From NCBI RefSeq assembly GCF_009707515.1, contig NZ_WLYI01000032.1, positions 22,706 to 86,705 of the forward strand: 64,000 nt of DNA, given 5' to 3'. Shown piece by piece: positions 52,267 through 61,581 of the stretch. Both the position numbers and the translations under genes were made by a program. Source of the DNA: Pseudomonas karstica. GTDB lineage: Bacteria > Pseudomonadota > Gammaproteobacteria > Pseudomonadales > Pseudomonadaceae. Under the pieces are notes generated by a model that was not told the origin of the DNA, did not search any database, and was given only the letters and a program-made list of their open reading frames with translations. The stretch's first letter is position 1; every line of letters begins with the position of its first letter.

Positions 52267-54735
52267 ATGCCGCAACCCGCCCGTTTCGCTTTGCGCCCAG
52301 TGGCGCTGGCCATGACTGCCACCCTGCTCTGCCTGGGTCCACTCAACGCGTACTCTGCACCAGAGCGCTCGAGGCAGGAAGCATCGCGCAGCTACAGCAT
52401 TTCCGCCGGCTCGCTGGTCAGCGTACTGAACAGCTTCGCCGAGCAATCCGGGATTTTCATCGCGGGACATAACAACCTGGCAGCCGGTAAAACCAGCCCG
52501 GGCCTCAACGGCAACTACACCCCCGCCAACGGCTTGCAGCGCTTGCTCCAAGGCAGTGGCCTGCAAGCCTTGCCCCAGGGCAACAAGGGTTATGTATTGG
52601 AACTGGCGCCCGCCAATACCGGCGCCCTGGAGTTGGGAGCCACCACCATTTCCGGCCAGGGCCTGGGAGCAACCACCGAAGACACGCACGCCTACACCAC
52701 AGGTTCAATGTCCTCGGCCACCGGTTTGCCCTTGTCGGTGCGCGAGACACCGCAGTCGGTGACCGTCATCACCCGCCAGCAAATGGACGACCAGGGTTCC
52801 AACAACATCGCCGACACCCTGCGCCGCGCTCCCGGCGTCAGTGTGCAGAACTACGACAGCGAGCGCTGGGAGTTTTCCAGCCGAGGCCTGCCAATCACCA
52901 ACTTCCAGTACGACGGCGTCAACTCCACCTATGACGGCGTGTATGACTACGGCACCACCAGCACTGACATGGCAGCCTACGACCACTTGGAGATCATCAA
53001 GGGCTCCTCGGGGTTGTTGACAGGCTCCGGTGACCCCTCGGCCACCGTCAACCTGATTCGTAAAAAACCCACCAAGGATTTCCAGGCTTCGGTGACCGGC
53101 ACCGTCGGTTCCTGGGATAACTACCGCACCGAAGGCGATATTTCCGGACCGCTGACCGAGTCCGGGAATCTGCGTGGGCGCTTCGTCGGCGTTTATCAGG
53201 ACCGACAGTCCTACCTCGATCACTACCAAAACACCAAAGACATCGCCTACGGCATCCTTGAAGCCGACCTGACACCGGATACCCTCCTGACCTTTGGTAT
53301 CGACCAGCAAGACACCCGATCCCGAGGCGCCAGTTGGACTGGTTTCCCGATGTATTTCAGCAACGGCGCACGGACAAATTTCTCACGCTCGTTCAATCCA
53401 GCCGCCGACTGGAGCCGTCGCGACTTCCAGAACCAGACGATCTTCGCCTCCGTACAGCAACAGTTGGCCAACGACTGGTCGCTGAAAGTCAGCCTGGACC
53501 GCAAGCGCAGCCAACATGACACCCTGCTCGCCTCCGCCAGCGGCGGCAACCCGGACCAGGCCACGGGCGACGGCATGTACATGTTCATGGGCAAATACAA
53601 GGGTGACCAGGCCCAGAGCACCCTGGACATCAACCTCAACGGCCCGTTCAGCCTGTTCGGCCGCGAACATGAGTTGATCATGGGTTTTATGGCCACTCGG
53701 TCAAAACAGGACATACCGGTGTATGGTTCGATCTACCCGGCGGTGGGCGGCAGTATTTATGACTGGCGTGGCGAGTATGCCAAGCCGGATATTCCCCGTA
53801 GCGGCCAGAACGACATCGTCCAGCGCCAAACAGGCGCGTACTTGGCCACCCGCCTGAAGCCCACTGACGACCTGTCGGTGATCCTCGGCGCCCGGGTCAG
53901 CAATTTCAGCGGGACCGACAGCACCGATTTCTATGACCCCACCAAGGCCGACAACCACACGACTTACCGCCAGAGCGGTGTTGTCACACCCTACGCCGGT
54001 ATCGTCTACGACCTCAATGGTACCTGGTCGGTCTACACCAGCTACACCAAGATCTACGCGCCACAGTCGAGCAAGGACGCCAATGGCAAGTTGCTCGACC
54101 CGGTCGAAGGTGACACCTACGAAGCCGGGCTCAAGGCGGCTTTTTTCGATGGCCGCCTGAATGCCAGCTTCGCAGCCTTCCGCATCGAACAGGACAACGT
54201 CGCCCAGTACGTTTCCGGGTTTGAAACCGACTCGATCTATCGCCCGATAGCCGGCGCCACCACCCAGGGCTTCGAAGTGGAACTGGCCGGTGAAGTGCTG
54301 GATGGCTGGAATGTTTCGGCAGGCTATACCTACCAGCACACCCGCGACGCCAATGACGACTACGTCTACAGCTCAGTATTGCAAACCACCACGCCGCAGC
54401 AAGTGGTGCGCCTGTTCAACGCCTATCGGCTGCCAGGGGCCCTGGAGAACCTGACGCTGGGCGCCGGGGTCAACTGGCAGAGCGAATTCTTCGGCAATGT
54501 GTTTCAACCTGATCCCGCTGATACAGTCAATTTCGGCCATAACGCCCGTATCACCCAGGACAGCTATTACCTGGTGGACTTGATGGCGCGCTACCGTTTC
54601 AGCGAGCACCTGAGCACGACGCTGAACGTGAAAAATCTGTTCGACAAAAAGTACTACACGGGCCTGGGCAACTTTGGCACCGGTTTCTATGGCGAACCGC
54701 GCAGCTTGCAACTGGCCACCAAATGGGACTTCTGA
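52267..54735 (+). CDS. TonB-dependent siderophore receptor with signalling domain
   Basis: 822-residue FpvA/FecA-like outer-membrane receptor. A signal peptide (cleavage near residue 30) precedes a secretin/TonB N-terminal signalling domain (about 40-105, ISAGSLVSVLNSFAEQSGI), a plug (about 135-270, with RRAPGVSV, and SSGLLTGSGDPSATVNLIRKK split as family signature), and a ~22-strand barrel ending in ATKWDF, the aromatic C-terminal residue needed for assembly. Start ATG 52267 with AAAGGAAAC ribosome site. Ligand unknown, probably a ferric hydroxamate or pyoverdine-type xenosiderophore by resemblance. Confidence 0.94.
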   Translation: MPQPARFALRPVALAMTATLLCLGPLNAYSAPERSRQEASRSYSISAGSLVSVLNSFAEQSGIFIAGHNNLAAGKTSPGLNGNYTPANGLQRLLQGSGLQALPQGNKGYVLELAPANTGALELGATTISGQGLGATTEDTHAYTTGSMSSATGLPLSVRETPQSVTVITRQQMDDQGSNNIADTLRRAPGVSVQNYDSERWEFSSRGLPITNFQYDGVNSTYDGVYDYGTTSTDMAAYDHLEIIKGSSGLLTGSGDPSATVNLIRKKPTKDFQASVTGTVGSWDNYRTEGDISGPLTESGNLRGRFVGVYQDRQSYLDHYQNTKDIAYGILEADLTPDTLLTFGIDQQDTRSRGASWTGFPMYFSNGARTNFSRSFNPAADWSRRDFQNQTIFASVQQQLANDWSLKVSLDRKRSQHDTLLASASGGNPDQATGDGMYMFMGKYKGDQAQSTLDINLNGPFSLFGREHELIMGFMATRSKQDIPVYGSIYPAVGGSIYDWRGEYAKPDIPRSGQNDIVQRQTGAYLATRLKPTDDLSVILGARVSNFSGTDSTDFYDPTKADNHTTYRQSGVVTPYAGIVYDLNGTWSVYTSYTKIYAPQSSKDANGKLLDPVEGDTYEAGLKAAFFDGRLNASFAAFRIEQDNVAQYVSGFETDSIYRPIAGATTQGFEVELAGEVLDGWNVSAGYTYQHTRDANDDYVYSSVLQTTTPQQVVRLFNAYRLPGALENLTLGAGVNWQSEFFGNVFQPDPADTVNFGHNARITQDSYYLVDLMARYRFSEHLSTTLNVKNLFDKKYYTGLGNFGTGFYGEPRSLQLATKWDF

Positions 54736-54810
54736 TCTGAGACCTGTGGCGACTCAGCACAGCACTGTGTAATGATCCCGCTCGGTCTTGCTTGAGAGGG
54801 AGTCACAGAC

Positions 54811-55644
54811 ATGTCGCTGAACGCCACGGATCACCTTTCGCGCTCGCCGCTTTTCTGGCGCGACGACAACCTGCCGTTTATCGAGGCACGCACCATCGCC
54901 GATGGCCGTAAGGTCTGCTACAGCCGCCACTCCCACGAACATTTTTCCATCGGCGCGATAACCTCCGGGCAAAGCCTGTATATACACGGCCAGGAGACTT
55001 TCCAGATCAGCGCCGGCACCGTGGTGTTGATGAACCCTGGCGATGTTCACGCCTGCAACCCCATCGACGACCAGCCCTGGTCCTATCATATGTTGTACAT
55101 CGACACGCCTTGGCTGACCGATTTGCAGCACCAATTAGGTTTCAGTACCGACCTGGGTTTTCGCCCCTTCACCACCACCCACACGCAAGACGATATGCTG
55201 TACACCGGCCTGCTCGAGCTGTATCAGCTACTGGTGGATGCGCAGGCTGAACACCTGCAAAAGCAGAGCGCCATAGTGAGTTTCTTCACTGAGGTGCAAC
55301 TGCGCCTGAACCCGGCGACGACGGTGGTGCGGGAGGTCAATCGCAAGCTGGAACGAGCGGCCGAATACATTCGCGAACACTGCACCGAAGCCTTGAAGCT
55401 GGAAGAGATCTGCCTGGCTGCGCAGTTGTCGCCGTCGTACCTGATCCGCGCATTCAAGCAGTACTACGGCATGACGCCCCATGCATTCCTGCTCAACCGG
55501 CGTATCCAGTTTGCTCGCGCGCAATTGCGCAGCGGCGAGTTGATTGCCGATGTGGCGCTGGCGGCCGGCTTTGCGGATCAGGCGCACTTCCAGCGCACCT
55601 TCAAACAACATTTCGCCGCGACGCCTGGGCAATATCGAGGCTGA
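54811..55644 (+). CDS. AraC family transcriptional regulator
   Basis: 277-residue regulator with an N-terminal cupin-like sensing domain (SRHSHEHFSIGAITSGQS, VVLMNPGDVHACN, about residues 25-90) and a C-terminal double HTH (about 180-277, LKLEEICLAAQLSPSYLIRAFKQY and IADVALAAGFADQAHFQRTFK split). Its 3' end meets a LysE exporter gene tail to tail (1 bp gap). AraC regulators of this sensing type often control adjacent LysE-type amino acid exporters, so LysE is the likeliest target, though the convergent layout is unusual for direct control of one promoter. Confidence 0.92.
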   Translation: MSLNATDHLSRSPLFWRDDNLPFIEARTIADGRKVCYSRHSHEHFSIGAITSGQSLYIHGQETFQISAGTVVLMNPGDVHACNPIDDQPWSYHMLYIDTPWLTDLQHQLGFSTDLGFRPFTTTHTQDDMLYTGLLELYQLLVDAQAEHLQKQSAIVSFFTEVQLRLNPATTVVREVNRKLERAAEYIREHCTEALKLEEICLAAQLSPSYLIRAFKQYYGMTPHAFLLNRRIQFARAQLRSGELIADVALAAGFADQAHFQRTFKQHFAATPGQYRG

Positions 55645-55645
55645 C

Positions 55646-56233
55646 TCAAGCGAGCAGCAAATACCCCACGCTGGCCACCAGCAACGCAGCCATCGACCGA
55701 TTGAACAGGCGTACGCCCTGGGGATTGTTCAGGTAGCGCCGCAAGAACGTCCCGGCGTAAGCCCAGCACGCCACCGAAAGGTAGCAAATGACCAAATAGA
55801 TCAGCGCAAACAGCCAAACCTGCTTCCCGTCGCCATCGGCCACAAACAGCCCCATCCCCGCCACACAGGCCAACCACGCTTTTGGATTGAGCCACTGCAT
55901 GACCGCACCGTAGAGCATCGACGGTGCAGCCGCCGTCCCTTCAGACTCCAGCCGCCCACCGTCGACGGCCAACTTGTAAGCCATGTACAACAGGAACGCC
56001 ACGCCACCCCATTGAATCAGCTGGGTCAGCAGCGGCCAGCGCAGCAGCAACTCGTGCAGTCCAAGGCCGATCAGCACCAGCAATAAGGTGAACCCGAGGG
56101 CGGCCCCGGCCACATGCTTTTGGCTGGCCCCAAAGCCAAAACGGGCCCCTGAACTCAAGGCCACGACGTTCACCGGCCCCGGGGTGATGGAGGTGGCCAG
56201 GGCGAAGGCGGCCATGGAAATAATCAAGCTCAT
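55646..56233 (-). CDS. LysE family amino-acid exporter
   Basis: 195-residue inner-membrane exporter (LysE/RhtB family) with about six helices. The N-terminal TPGPVNVVALSSGARFGFGA signature is at about residues 17-36, and there is a LNPKAWLACVAGMG segment. It exports an amino acid or dipeptide-derived compound. Convergent with and 1 bp from the AraC-type regulator gene. Substrate not predictable. Confidence 0.93.
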   Translation of the reverse strand: MSLIISMAAFALATSITPGPVNVVALSSGARFGFGASQKHVAGAALGFTLLLVLIGLGLHELLLRWPLLTQLIQWGGVAFLLYMAYKLAVDGGRLESEGTAAAPSMLYGAVMQWLNPKAWLACVAGMGLFVADGDGKQVWLFALIYLVICYLSVACWAYAGTFLRRYLNNPQGVRLFNRSMAALLVASVGYLLLA

Positions 56234-56314
56234 TGCGGTTCCCTTTTGTTCTGACGAATGACTAAGGGAGCACGATAGAGCGCAGCCTGAATGGCGTATT
56301 GAAGAAAATGCCCC

Positions 56315-57037
56315 CTACTCCCCAGTCATCCGCTCCAGGCTGTTGCTCAAATGCAGCAGCATCGCCGCCCTGGCCGCGTCCGGGTCCTGGCGGCGGATCG
56401 CTTTCAAGATAGCCTCGTGCTCCAGGTTCGCCAATTGCCCCAACTTCATCAGGTCCGCGTCGCCCCGCTCCTGGGCGTTGATCCGTGTGCGCGGGATCAC
56501 CGAGTTGCCAAGGTGATAGATGACATCGGTGAAACAGGTATTACCTGTGGCTTGGGCGATCAGTTGATGGAAGCGCGCGTCGGGCTCGACGCTGCTGTCG
56601 TTATTGGCCAACAGGTCCTGATAGTCGTCCAGAGCCCGACGCATCTGTTGCAACTGTTCATCGGTACGGCGCAGGGCGGCCAGGGCGGCGGCCTGGGTTT
56701 CCAGGCCCATGCGCAATTCCAGGATGCTGCGCACGCTGGTGGCCGTATCGTGGCTCAGGTGCAAGCCATGACGCTCGTCCCGTGCCAATACGAAGGTGCC
56801 TACACCGTGACGGGTTTCCACCAGCCCCGCGGCCTGCAATTTGGAAATTGCCTCACGCACCACCGTGCGACTCACGCCGTACTCACCAACGATGGCCGAC
56901 TCCGACGGCAACTTTTCACCGGGCACCATCTGCCCCAGGAGAATGCGCTGGGTCAGCGCAGTGACGATGTCGTGGGCCAAGCCTGGGGTGCGTTTGCGCA
57001 AGGGCACAGTGCTGTCGTTTTGCATCGGGTTTTCCAT
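56315..57037 (-). CDS. FadR-subfamily GntR transcriptional regulator
   Basis: 240-residue regulator: winged HTH (about residues 15-80, GEKLPSESAIVGEYGVSRTVVREAISKL split over the helix pair) and a C-terminal FCD ligand-binding domain (about 95-235) with D/H metal ligands such as DARFHQLIAQATGN. Divergent from gudP-gudD, 335 bp away; it is likely the glucarate-responsive repressor of those genes. Start 57037 (MENPMQNDS) or 57025; no clear ribosome site decides it. Two TTGTATGA-type sites in the intergenic region are candidate operators. Confidence 0.9.
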   Translation of the reverse strand: MENPMQNDSTVPLRKRTPGLAHDIVTALTQRILLGQMVPGEKLPSESAIVGEYGVSRTVVREAISKLQAAGLVETRHGVGTFVLARDERHGLHLSHDTATSVRSILELRMGLETQAAALAALRRTDEQLQQMRRALDDYQDLLANNDSSVEPDARFHQLIAQATGNTCFTDVIYHLGNSVIPRTRINAQERGDADLMKLGQLANLEHEAILKAIRRQDPDAARAAMLLHLSNSLERMTGE

Positions 57038-57091
57038 TCAGGGGAGCCCGACAATACTAGCATCCTCAAGCGCCTGAGACAGCCAGCAAAC

Positions 57092-57102
57092 TTGTATGAC
57101 AA
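57092..57102. promoter_or_regulatory. candidate operator 1 for the FadR-type regulator
   Basis: TTGTATGACAA is an 11 bp perfect palindrome of the FadR-family type (TNGTNNNACNA), 55 bp upstream of the regulator start. Probable autoregulation site. Confidence 0.5.
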
Positions 57103-57289
57103 CAAACAGGAGTTCTTCTTCAAAGGTATGCCAGAGTCATTTTTTACGAGAATCTAGCCTATCAATCACAAAAGCCAAATCACCGAAAAATAACAGTAAT
57201 CATTGGGAATAAGCTAAATAGACCCGTAGGAAAGCCCATACCAGCAGCCGCAATGTTTCAAAACATGATTGCAGAATTTAAAAATCAAG

Positions 57290-57300
57290 TTGTATGATGT
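57290..57300. promoter_or_regulatory. candidate operator 2 for the FadR-type regulator
   Basis: TTGTATGATGT shares the TTGTATGA core with operator 1 and lies 73 bp upstream of the gudP start. It fits repression of the glucarate genes by the same regulator. It is an imperfect palindrome. Confidence 0.4.
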
Positions 57301-57372
57301 CTATCAAGTTGCCAGGCATCTCTGGCAACTGACATATCCCCGCACAACAATAATCAGTGGGAGTTTTTCCTC

Positions 57373-58722
57373 GTGAACCCTTCAAGCCCTGCGACAGCTG
57401 CGCCCGCCATAGACCCGGTTCTGGCTCGCGCCATCAAGAAGGTGAAGAGCCATGTGCTCCCCCTCTTCGTGATCATGTTCATCGTCAACTACATCGACCG
57501 CGTCAACATCGGTTTTGTCCGTACCCATATGGAACATGACCTGGGCATCGGCGCCGCGGCCTATGGCTTTGGTGCCGGGTTGTTTTTCATCGGTTACGCG
57601 CTGTTCGAAGTGCCCTCCAACATGCTCCTGCAAAAAGTCGGCGCACGTATCTGGCTCACACGAATAATGTTCACCTGGGGCATCACCGCCACGCTGATGG
57701 CGTTCATCCAGAACGAAACCCACTTCTACATCCTGCGTTTTCTGCTGGGGGTTGCCGAAGCCGGCTTTTTCCCCGGTGTGATCTACTATTTCACCCGCTG
57801 GTTGCCCGGCGTCGAACGTGGCAAGGCCATTGCCATCTTCCTCAGTGGCTCCGCCATCGCCTCGTTGATTTCCGGGCCGCTTTCCGGCCTGCTGCTACAA
57901 ATCACTGGGTTGGGCCTGCACGGCTGGCAGTGGATGTACATTATCGAAGGCATGGCCTCGGTATTCCTGTGCTTTTTTGTATGGTTCTGGCTGGACTCAA
58001 ACCCCCACGACGCCAAATGGATGAGCCGCGAAGAGCAGGATGCGCTGGTCAATGAAATCGAGCGCGAACAGCGCGAGCGTGACGCCGCCAACACGGTCAA
58101 GCCGACCTTGGGCAAGCTGCTCAAGGATCGCCAGATCATGCTGTTCTGCGCCCTGTATTTCTGCATCCAGTTGACCATCTACGCCGCCACGTTCTGGCTG
58201 CCGAGCATCATCAAGAAAATGGGCGACCTGAGCGACATCCAGGTGGGCTTCTACAATTCGATCCCCTGGCTGATTTCGATCATCGCCATGTACGCCTTCG
58301 CGTCCCTGGCCGGCAAATTCAAATTCCAGCAAGCCTGGGTCGCCACCGCGCTGTTGATTGCTGCTGCCGGCATGTTCCTCTCCACCACCGGCGGGCCGGT
58401 CTTTGCCTTTGCTGCCATCTGTTTTGCCGCCATTGGCTTCAAGTCGGCGTCCTCGCTGTTCTGGCCGATTCCCCAGGGCTATCTGGACGCACGTATCGCA
58501 GCGGCGGTGATCGCGCTGATCAATTCCATCGGCAACCTCGGAGGGTTTGTCGCGCCGACCACGTTCGGCTTCCTGGAGCAGACCACCGGTTCGATCCAGG
58601 GCGGATTGTATGGCCTGGCCGGCACGTCGATCCTGGCGGCAATCCTGGTGTTTTTCGCCAAGACATTGCCAAGCCCAACCGCCACCAGCGTGCTGCAACC
58701 CGCCCCCGTCTTGAGCAAATAA
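57373..58722 (+). CDS. gudP: glucarate/galactarate MFS transporter
   Basis: 449-residue, 12-helix MFS protein of the anion:cation symporter group. Features: FIVNYIDRVNIGFVRTHM near the first helix, PSNMLLQKVGARIWLTRIM loop, GVAEAGFFPGVIYYFTRWLPG and GGFVAPTTFGFLEQTTGS near the C-terminus. GudP identity is inferred from the glucarate dehydratase gene 12 bp downstream. The start is GTG 57373 with AGTGGGAG upstream. Divergent regulator as above. Confidence 0.9.
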   Translation: MNPSSPATAAPAIDPVLARAIKKVKSHVLPLFVIMFIVNYIDRVNIGFVRTHMEHDLGIGAAAYGFGAGLFFIGYALFEVPSNMLLQKVGARIWLTRIMFTWGITATLMAFIQNETHFYILRFLLGVAEAGFFPGVIYYFTRWLPGVERGKAIAIFLSGSAIASLISGPLSGLLLQITGLGLHGWQWMYIIEGMASVFLCFFVWFWLDSNPHDAKWMSREEQDALVNEIEREQRERDAANTVKPTLGKLLKDRQIMLFCALYFCIQLTIYAATFWLPSIIKKMGDLSDIQVGFYNSIPWLISIIAMYAFASLAGKFKFQQAWVATALLIAAAGMFLSTTGGPVFAFAAICFAAIGFKSASSLFWPIPQGYLDARIAAAVIALINSIGNLGGFVAPTTFGFLEQTTGSIQGGLYGLAGTSILAAILVFFAKTLPSPTATSVLQPAPVLSK

Positions 58723-58734
58723 GGAAGCCCTGCC

Positions 58735-60084
58735 ATGAATGCAGAACACCAGCACCACGCCAGCAACGCTCCGATTGTCACCCATCTGGAGGTTATTCCA
58801 GTGGCCGGGCATGACAGCATGCTGCTCAATCTCAGCGGCGCCCATGGCCCGTTCTTCACCCGTAATATCGTGATTCTCAAGGACAGCGCCGGGCATATCG
58901 GCGTCGGCGAAGTACCCGGTGGCGAACGTATTCGTGAAACCCTGGAGGATGCCCGCAGCCTGGTGATCGGCAAACCCATCGGCCAGTACCAGAGCATCCT
59001 CAATGCCATGCGTCGCACCTTTGCCGCCCGGGACAGCGCCGGTCGAGGACTGCAGACGTTTGACCTGCGCATCACCATCCACGCCGTCACTGCCATGGAG
59101 GCGGCGCTGCTGGATTTGCTCGGCCAGTTCCTGGAGGTCCCGGTGGCGGCGCTGCTCGGTGAAGGCCAGCAACGAGACGCGGTGAAGATGCTCGGCTACC
59201 TGTTCTACATCGGTGACCGCCAGCAAACCGATTTGGCTTATCGCAGTGAAGGCGATGCCGATGACTGGTTCCGCTTGCGTCACGAGCCAGCCATGACGCC
59301 CGAGGCGATCGTGCGCCTGGCGCAGGCCGCCAAAGCCCGATATGGCTTCAACGATTTCAAACTCAAAGGCGGTGTGCTGCGCGGCGCCGAAGAGATCGAA
59401 GCGGTTACCGCCCTGGCGGAACACTTCCCCGAAGCCCGGATCACCCTCGACCCGAACGGAGCCTGGTCACTGAAAGAAGCCATCTCCCTGTGCCGAGACC
59501 AGCACCACGTCCTGGCCTATGCCGAAGACCCTTGCGGCGCGGAAAACGGCTATTCAGGGCGCGAGGTCATGGCCGAGTTCCGTCGTGCCACAGGGCTGCC
59601 CACCGCCACCAACATGATCGCCACCGACTGGCGGGAAATGGGTCACGCTATCCAATTGCAGTCGGTGGACATTCCCCTGGCCGACCCCCACTTCTGGACG
59701 ATGCAAGGCTCCGTCCGCGTGGCGCAGATGTGTCACGAATGGGGCCTGACCTGGGGCTCACACTCCAACAATCACTTCGATATTTCCCTGGCCATGTTTA
59801 CCCAGGTGGCCGCCGCCGCGCCGGGGGACATCACGGCGATCGATACCCATTGGATCTGGCAGGACGGCCAGTGCCTGACCAAGGCGCCCCTGCAGATTGT
59901 CGACGGCCATATCCAGGTGCCCGCCAAACCGGGTTTGGGCGTAGATATCGACATGGATGCAGTGGCCCACGCCCACGAACTGTACAAAGGCATGGGCCTG
60001 GGAGCCCGCAACGACAGTGTCGCCATGCAGTTCCTGATTCCCGGCTGGAGCTTTGATAACAAACGCCCCTGCCTGGTGCGCTGA
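58735..60084 (+). CDS. gudD: glucarate dehydratase
   Basis: 449-residue enolase-superfamily enzyme converting D-glucarate to 5-keto-4-deoxyglucarate. N-terminal capping domain 1-150, barrel beyond. Family features: LKGGVLRGAEEIEAV (catalytic KxK-type lysines around FKLKGG), LDPNGAWSL and YAEDPCGAENGYSGREV metal ligands, and the catalytic histidine in LTWGSHSNNHFDISLAMF. Length matches GudD. The next enzymes of the pathway (dehydratase/decarboxylase and alpha-ketoglutarate semialdehyde dehydrogenase) are not adjacent. Confidence 0.95.
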   Translation: MNAEHQHHASNAPIVTHLEVIPVAGHDSMLLNLSGAHGPFFTRNIVILKDSAGHIGVGEVPGGERIRETLEDARSLVIGKPIGQYQSILNAMRRTFAARDSAGRGLQTFDLRITIHAVTAMEAALLDLLGQFLEVPVAALLGEGQQRDAVKMLGYLFYIGDRQQTDLAYRSEGDADDWFRLRHEPAMTPEAIVRLAQAAKARYGFNDFKLKGGVLRGAEEIEAVTALAEHFPEARITLDPNGAWSLKEAISLCRDQHHVLAYAEDPCGAENGYSGREVMAEFRRATGLPTATNMIATDWREMGHAIQLQSVDIPLADPHFWTMQGSVRVAQMCHEWGLTWGSHSNNHFDISLAMFTQVAAAAPGDITAIDTHWIWQDGQCLTKAPLQIVDGHIQVPAKPGLGVDIDMDAVAHAHELYKGMGLGARNDSVAMQFLIPGWSFDNKRPCLVR

Positions 60085-60089
60085 ACGAC

Positions 60090-60989
60090 TCAAGCGCCGG
60101 CCTTAGCCAGAATCAATGTAAAGTGCGTGCCGGTTCCGGCGCGTACGCCCTCTCCCACGGCCAGTGCCACAGAACCTGCAGCAATAGCCGCGTCACCGCA
60201 GGCAAACACCCCGGGAACGCTGGTTTGGCGAATCTCGCTGGTCTGGATATACGACCCCATGGGCCCTTCGGCGAACTCACAACCCAACTGCTCGGCCAAC
60301 GGGCTGGCCATCCGAGTCCGGGGCATGGTGAACAGGCCATCCAGGGCGATCACACGGCCGTCAGCCAACTCTATATCAGCTCGCTCACCAAACAGGCGTA
60401 CCACCGCCGCACTTTCCACGGTGACCCCGCGCCGATCCAACTGTGCCTGTTGCTCGGTATCCGGCACAAATACTCCGTTGGTGAACAGAGTCGTGGTGCC
60501 CCAATCCGGCAGCATCAACGCGTGATGCATCGACAACGGTGAAGTCGCCAGCACGCCAATACGCCCTTGATCCAGTTCATACCCATGGCAATAAGGGCAA
60601 TGGAACACACGCTTGCCCCAACGCTCCATCAACCCTTCAATCTTTGGCAACTCGTCCACGACACCGGTAGCGAGAATCACCCGCAAGCTTTTGAATTCGC
60701 CGTTGTGCTGGGTGCGGAGGGTGAAATGATCCTGTTCCTGGCGGGCCTGAATGGCGCTGTCATGCACCCACGTGACTGTCGGGTACTCCATCAATTGCGC
60801 CCGCCCTTGCGCCACAATATCCTCTGGCGCCTCGCCGTCCTGGCCGAGGAAGCCATGGGACGTCGCCGCAAAACGGTTACGCCGATATCCCGCGTCCACC
60901 ACCAGGACCTTGCGACGTGCCCGGGCCAACTGCAGGCCCGCGGACAAACCGGCATAGCTGCCACCCACGATAATGACGTCGTACATCAT
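60090..60989 (-). CDS. thioredoxin-reductase-like NAD(P)/FAD flavoprotein
   Basis: 299-residue two-dinucleotide-domain flavoprotein. FAD motif VIIVGGSYAGLSAGLQLARA at residues 4-23, a redox CPYC in FHCPYCHGYE (about 133-136) matching the thioredoxin reductase CxxC position, a second nucleotide-binding region, and C-terminal TSVPGVFACGDAAIA. It may reduce a thioredoxin or small disulfide but lacks a partner gene nearby. Divergent from an Rrf2 regulator, which likely controls it. Convergent with gudD. Confidence 0.9.
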   Translation of the reverse strand: MMYDVIIVGGSYAGLSAGLQLARARRKVLVVDAGYRRNRFAATSHGFLGQDGEAPEDIVAQGRAQLMEYPTVTWVHDSAIQARQEQDHFTLRTQHNGEFKSLRVILATGVVDELPKIEGLMERWGKRVFHCPYCHGYELDQGRIGVLATSPLSMHHALMLPDWGTTTLFTNGVFVPDTEQQAQLDRRGVTVESAAVVRLFGERADIELADGRVIALDGLFTMPRTRMASPLAEQLGCEFAEGPMGSYIQTSEIRQTSVPGVFACGDAAIAAGSVALAVGEGVRAGTGTHFTLILAKAGA

Positions 60990-61086
60990 GAGAATGATCT
61001 CGCTGGTTACGCTCAGAGTATCTGGGCGCTTTCACGGCACACCATAAGTTACATGAAATTAATGCGTCAAGGGTCTCGCAACTCCA

Positions 61087-61101
61087 ATCGTTACGAACGA
61101 T
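61087..61101. promoter_or_regulatory. candidate operator palindrome between flavoprotein and Rrf2 genes
   Basis: ATCGTTACGAACGAT is a perfect 6-3-6 inverted repeat 30 bp before the Rrf2 start and ~98 bp before the flavoprotein start. Suited to control both divergent genes. Confidence 0.5.
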
Positions 61102-61131
61102 ACTTTCAGCTCACTCCCGCCGAGACATGCA

Positions 61132-61581
61132 ATGAGAAACGACACCCGCCTTTCGCGCATGCTCCATGTGTTGATCCATATGGGTCGACATGAAGAACGC
61201 GCCACGTCGCAGACCATCGCGCAAATGCTCGGCACCAACCCGGTAGTGGTACGGCGCACCCTGGGCCTGCTTAAGGAAAAGGGCTACGTGCGTTCGGAAA
61301 AAGGACACCAGGGTGGCTGGGCCCTCGGTAAATCCTTGAGCGACATCACCCTGCTAGACATCCACAACGCCCTCGGCACGTCGTCGATCTTTGCCGTCGG
61401 CCTGTCCACCGACCACCCACAGTGCCTCGTGGAACAGGCGGTCAACGCCGCGCTGACCCAGGCCTTTGATGATGCCCAGGCGTTGCTGTTGGAGCGTTTG
61501 GGGAATGTGACGCTGGCGCAGTTGGCGGAGGATTTTGATGAACGCTATCGGGGGGTGATGCCTACGCAAAGCCACCCTTGA
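61132..61581 (+). CDS. Rrf2 family transcriptional regulator with one cysteine
   Basis: 149-residue Rrf2-type winged-HTH regulator (RLSRMLHVLIHMGRHEERAT, IAQMLGTNPVVVRRTLGLL, EKGHQGGWALGKSLSDITLLD). Only one cysteine (in HPQCLVEQAV) is present, so the three-cysteine cluster of IscR is absent. This variant group probably senses thiol stress through that cysteine rather than an Fe-S cluster. Divergent from the thioredoxin-reductase-like gene. Its 3' end overlaps the convergent Nudix gene by 20 bp. Confidence 0.92.
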   Translation: MRNDTRLSRMLHVLIHMGRHEERATSQTIAQMLGTNPVVVRRTLGLLKEKGYVRSEKGHQGGWALGKSLSDITLLDIHNALGTSSIFAVGLSTDHPQCLVEQAVNAALTQAFDDAQALLLERLGNVTLAQLAEDFDERYRGVMPTQSHP

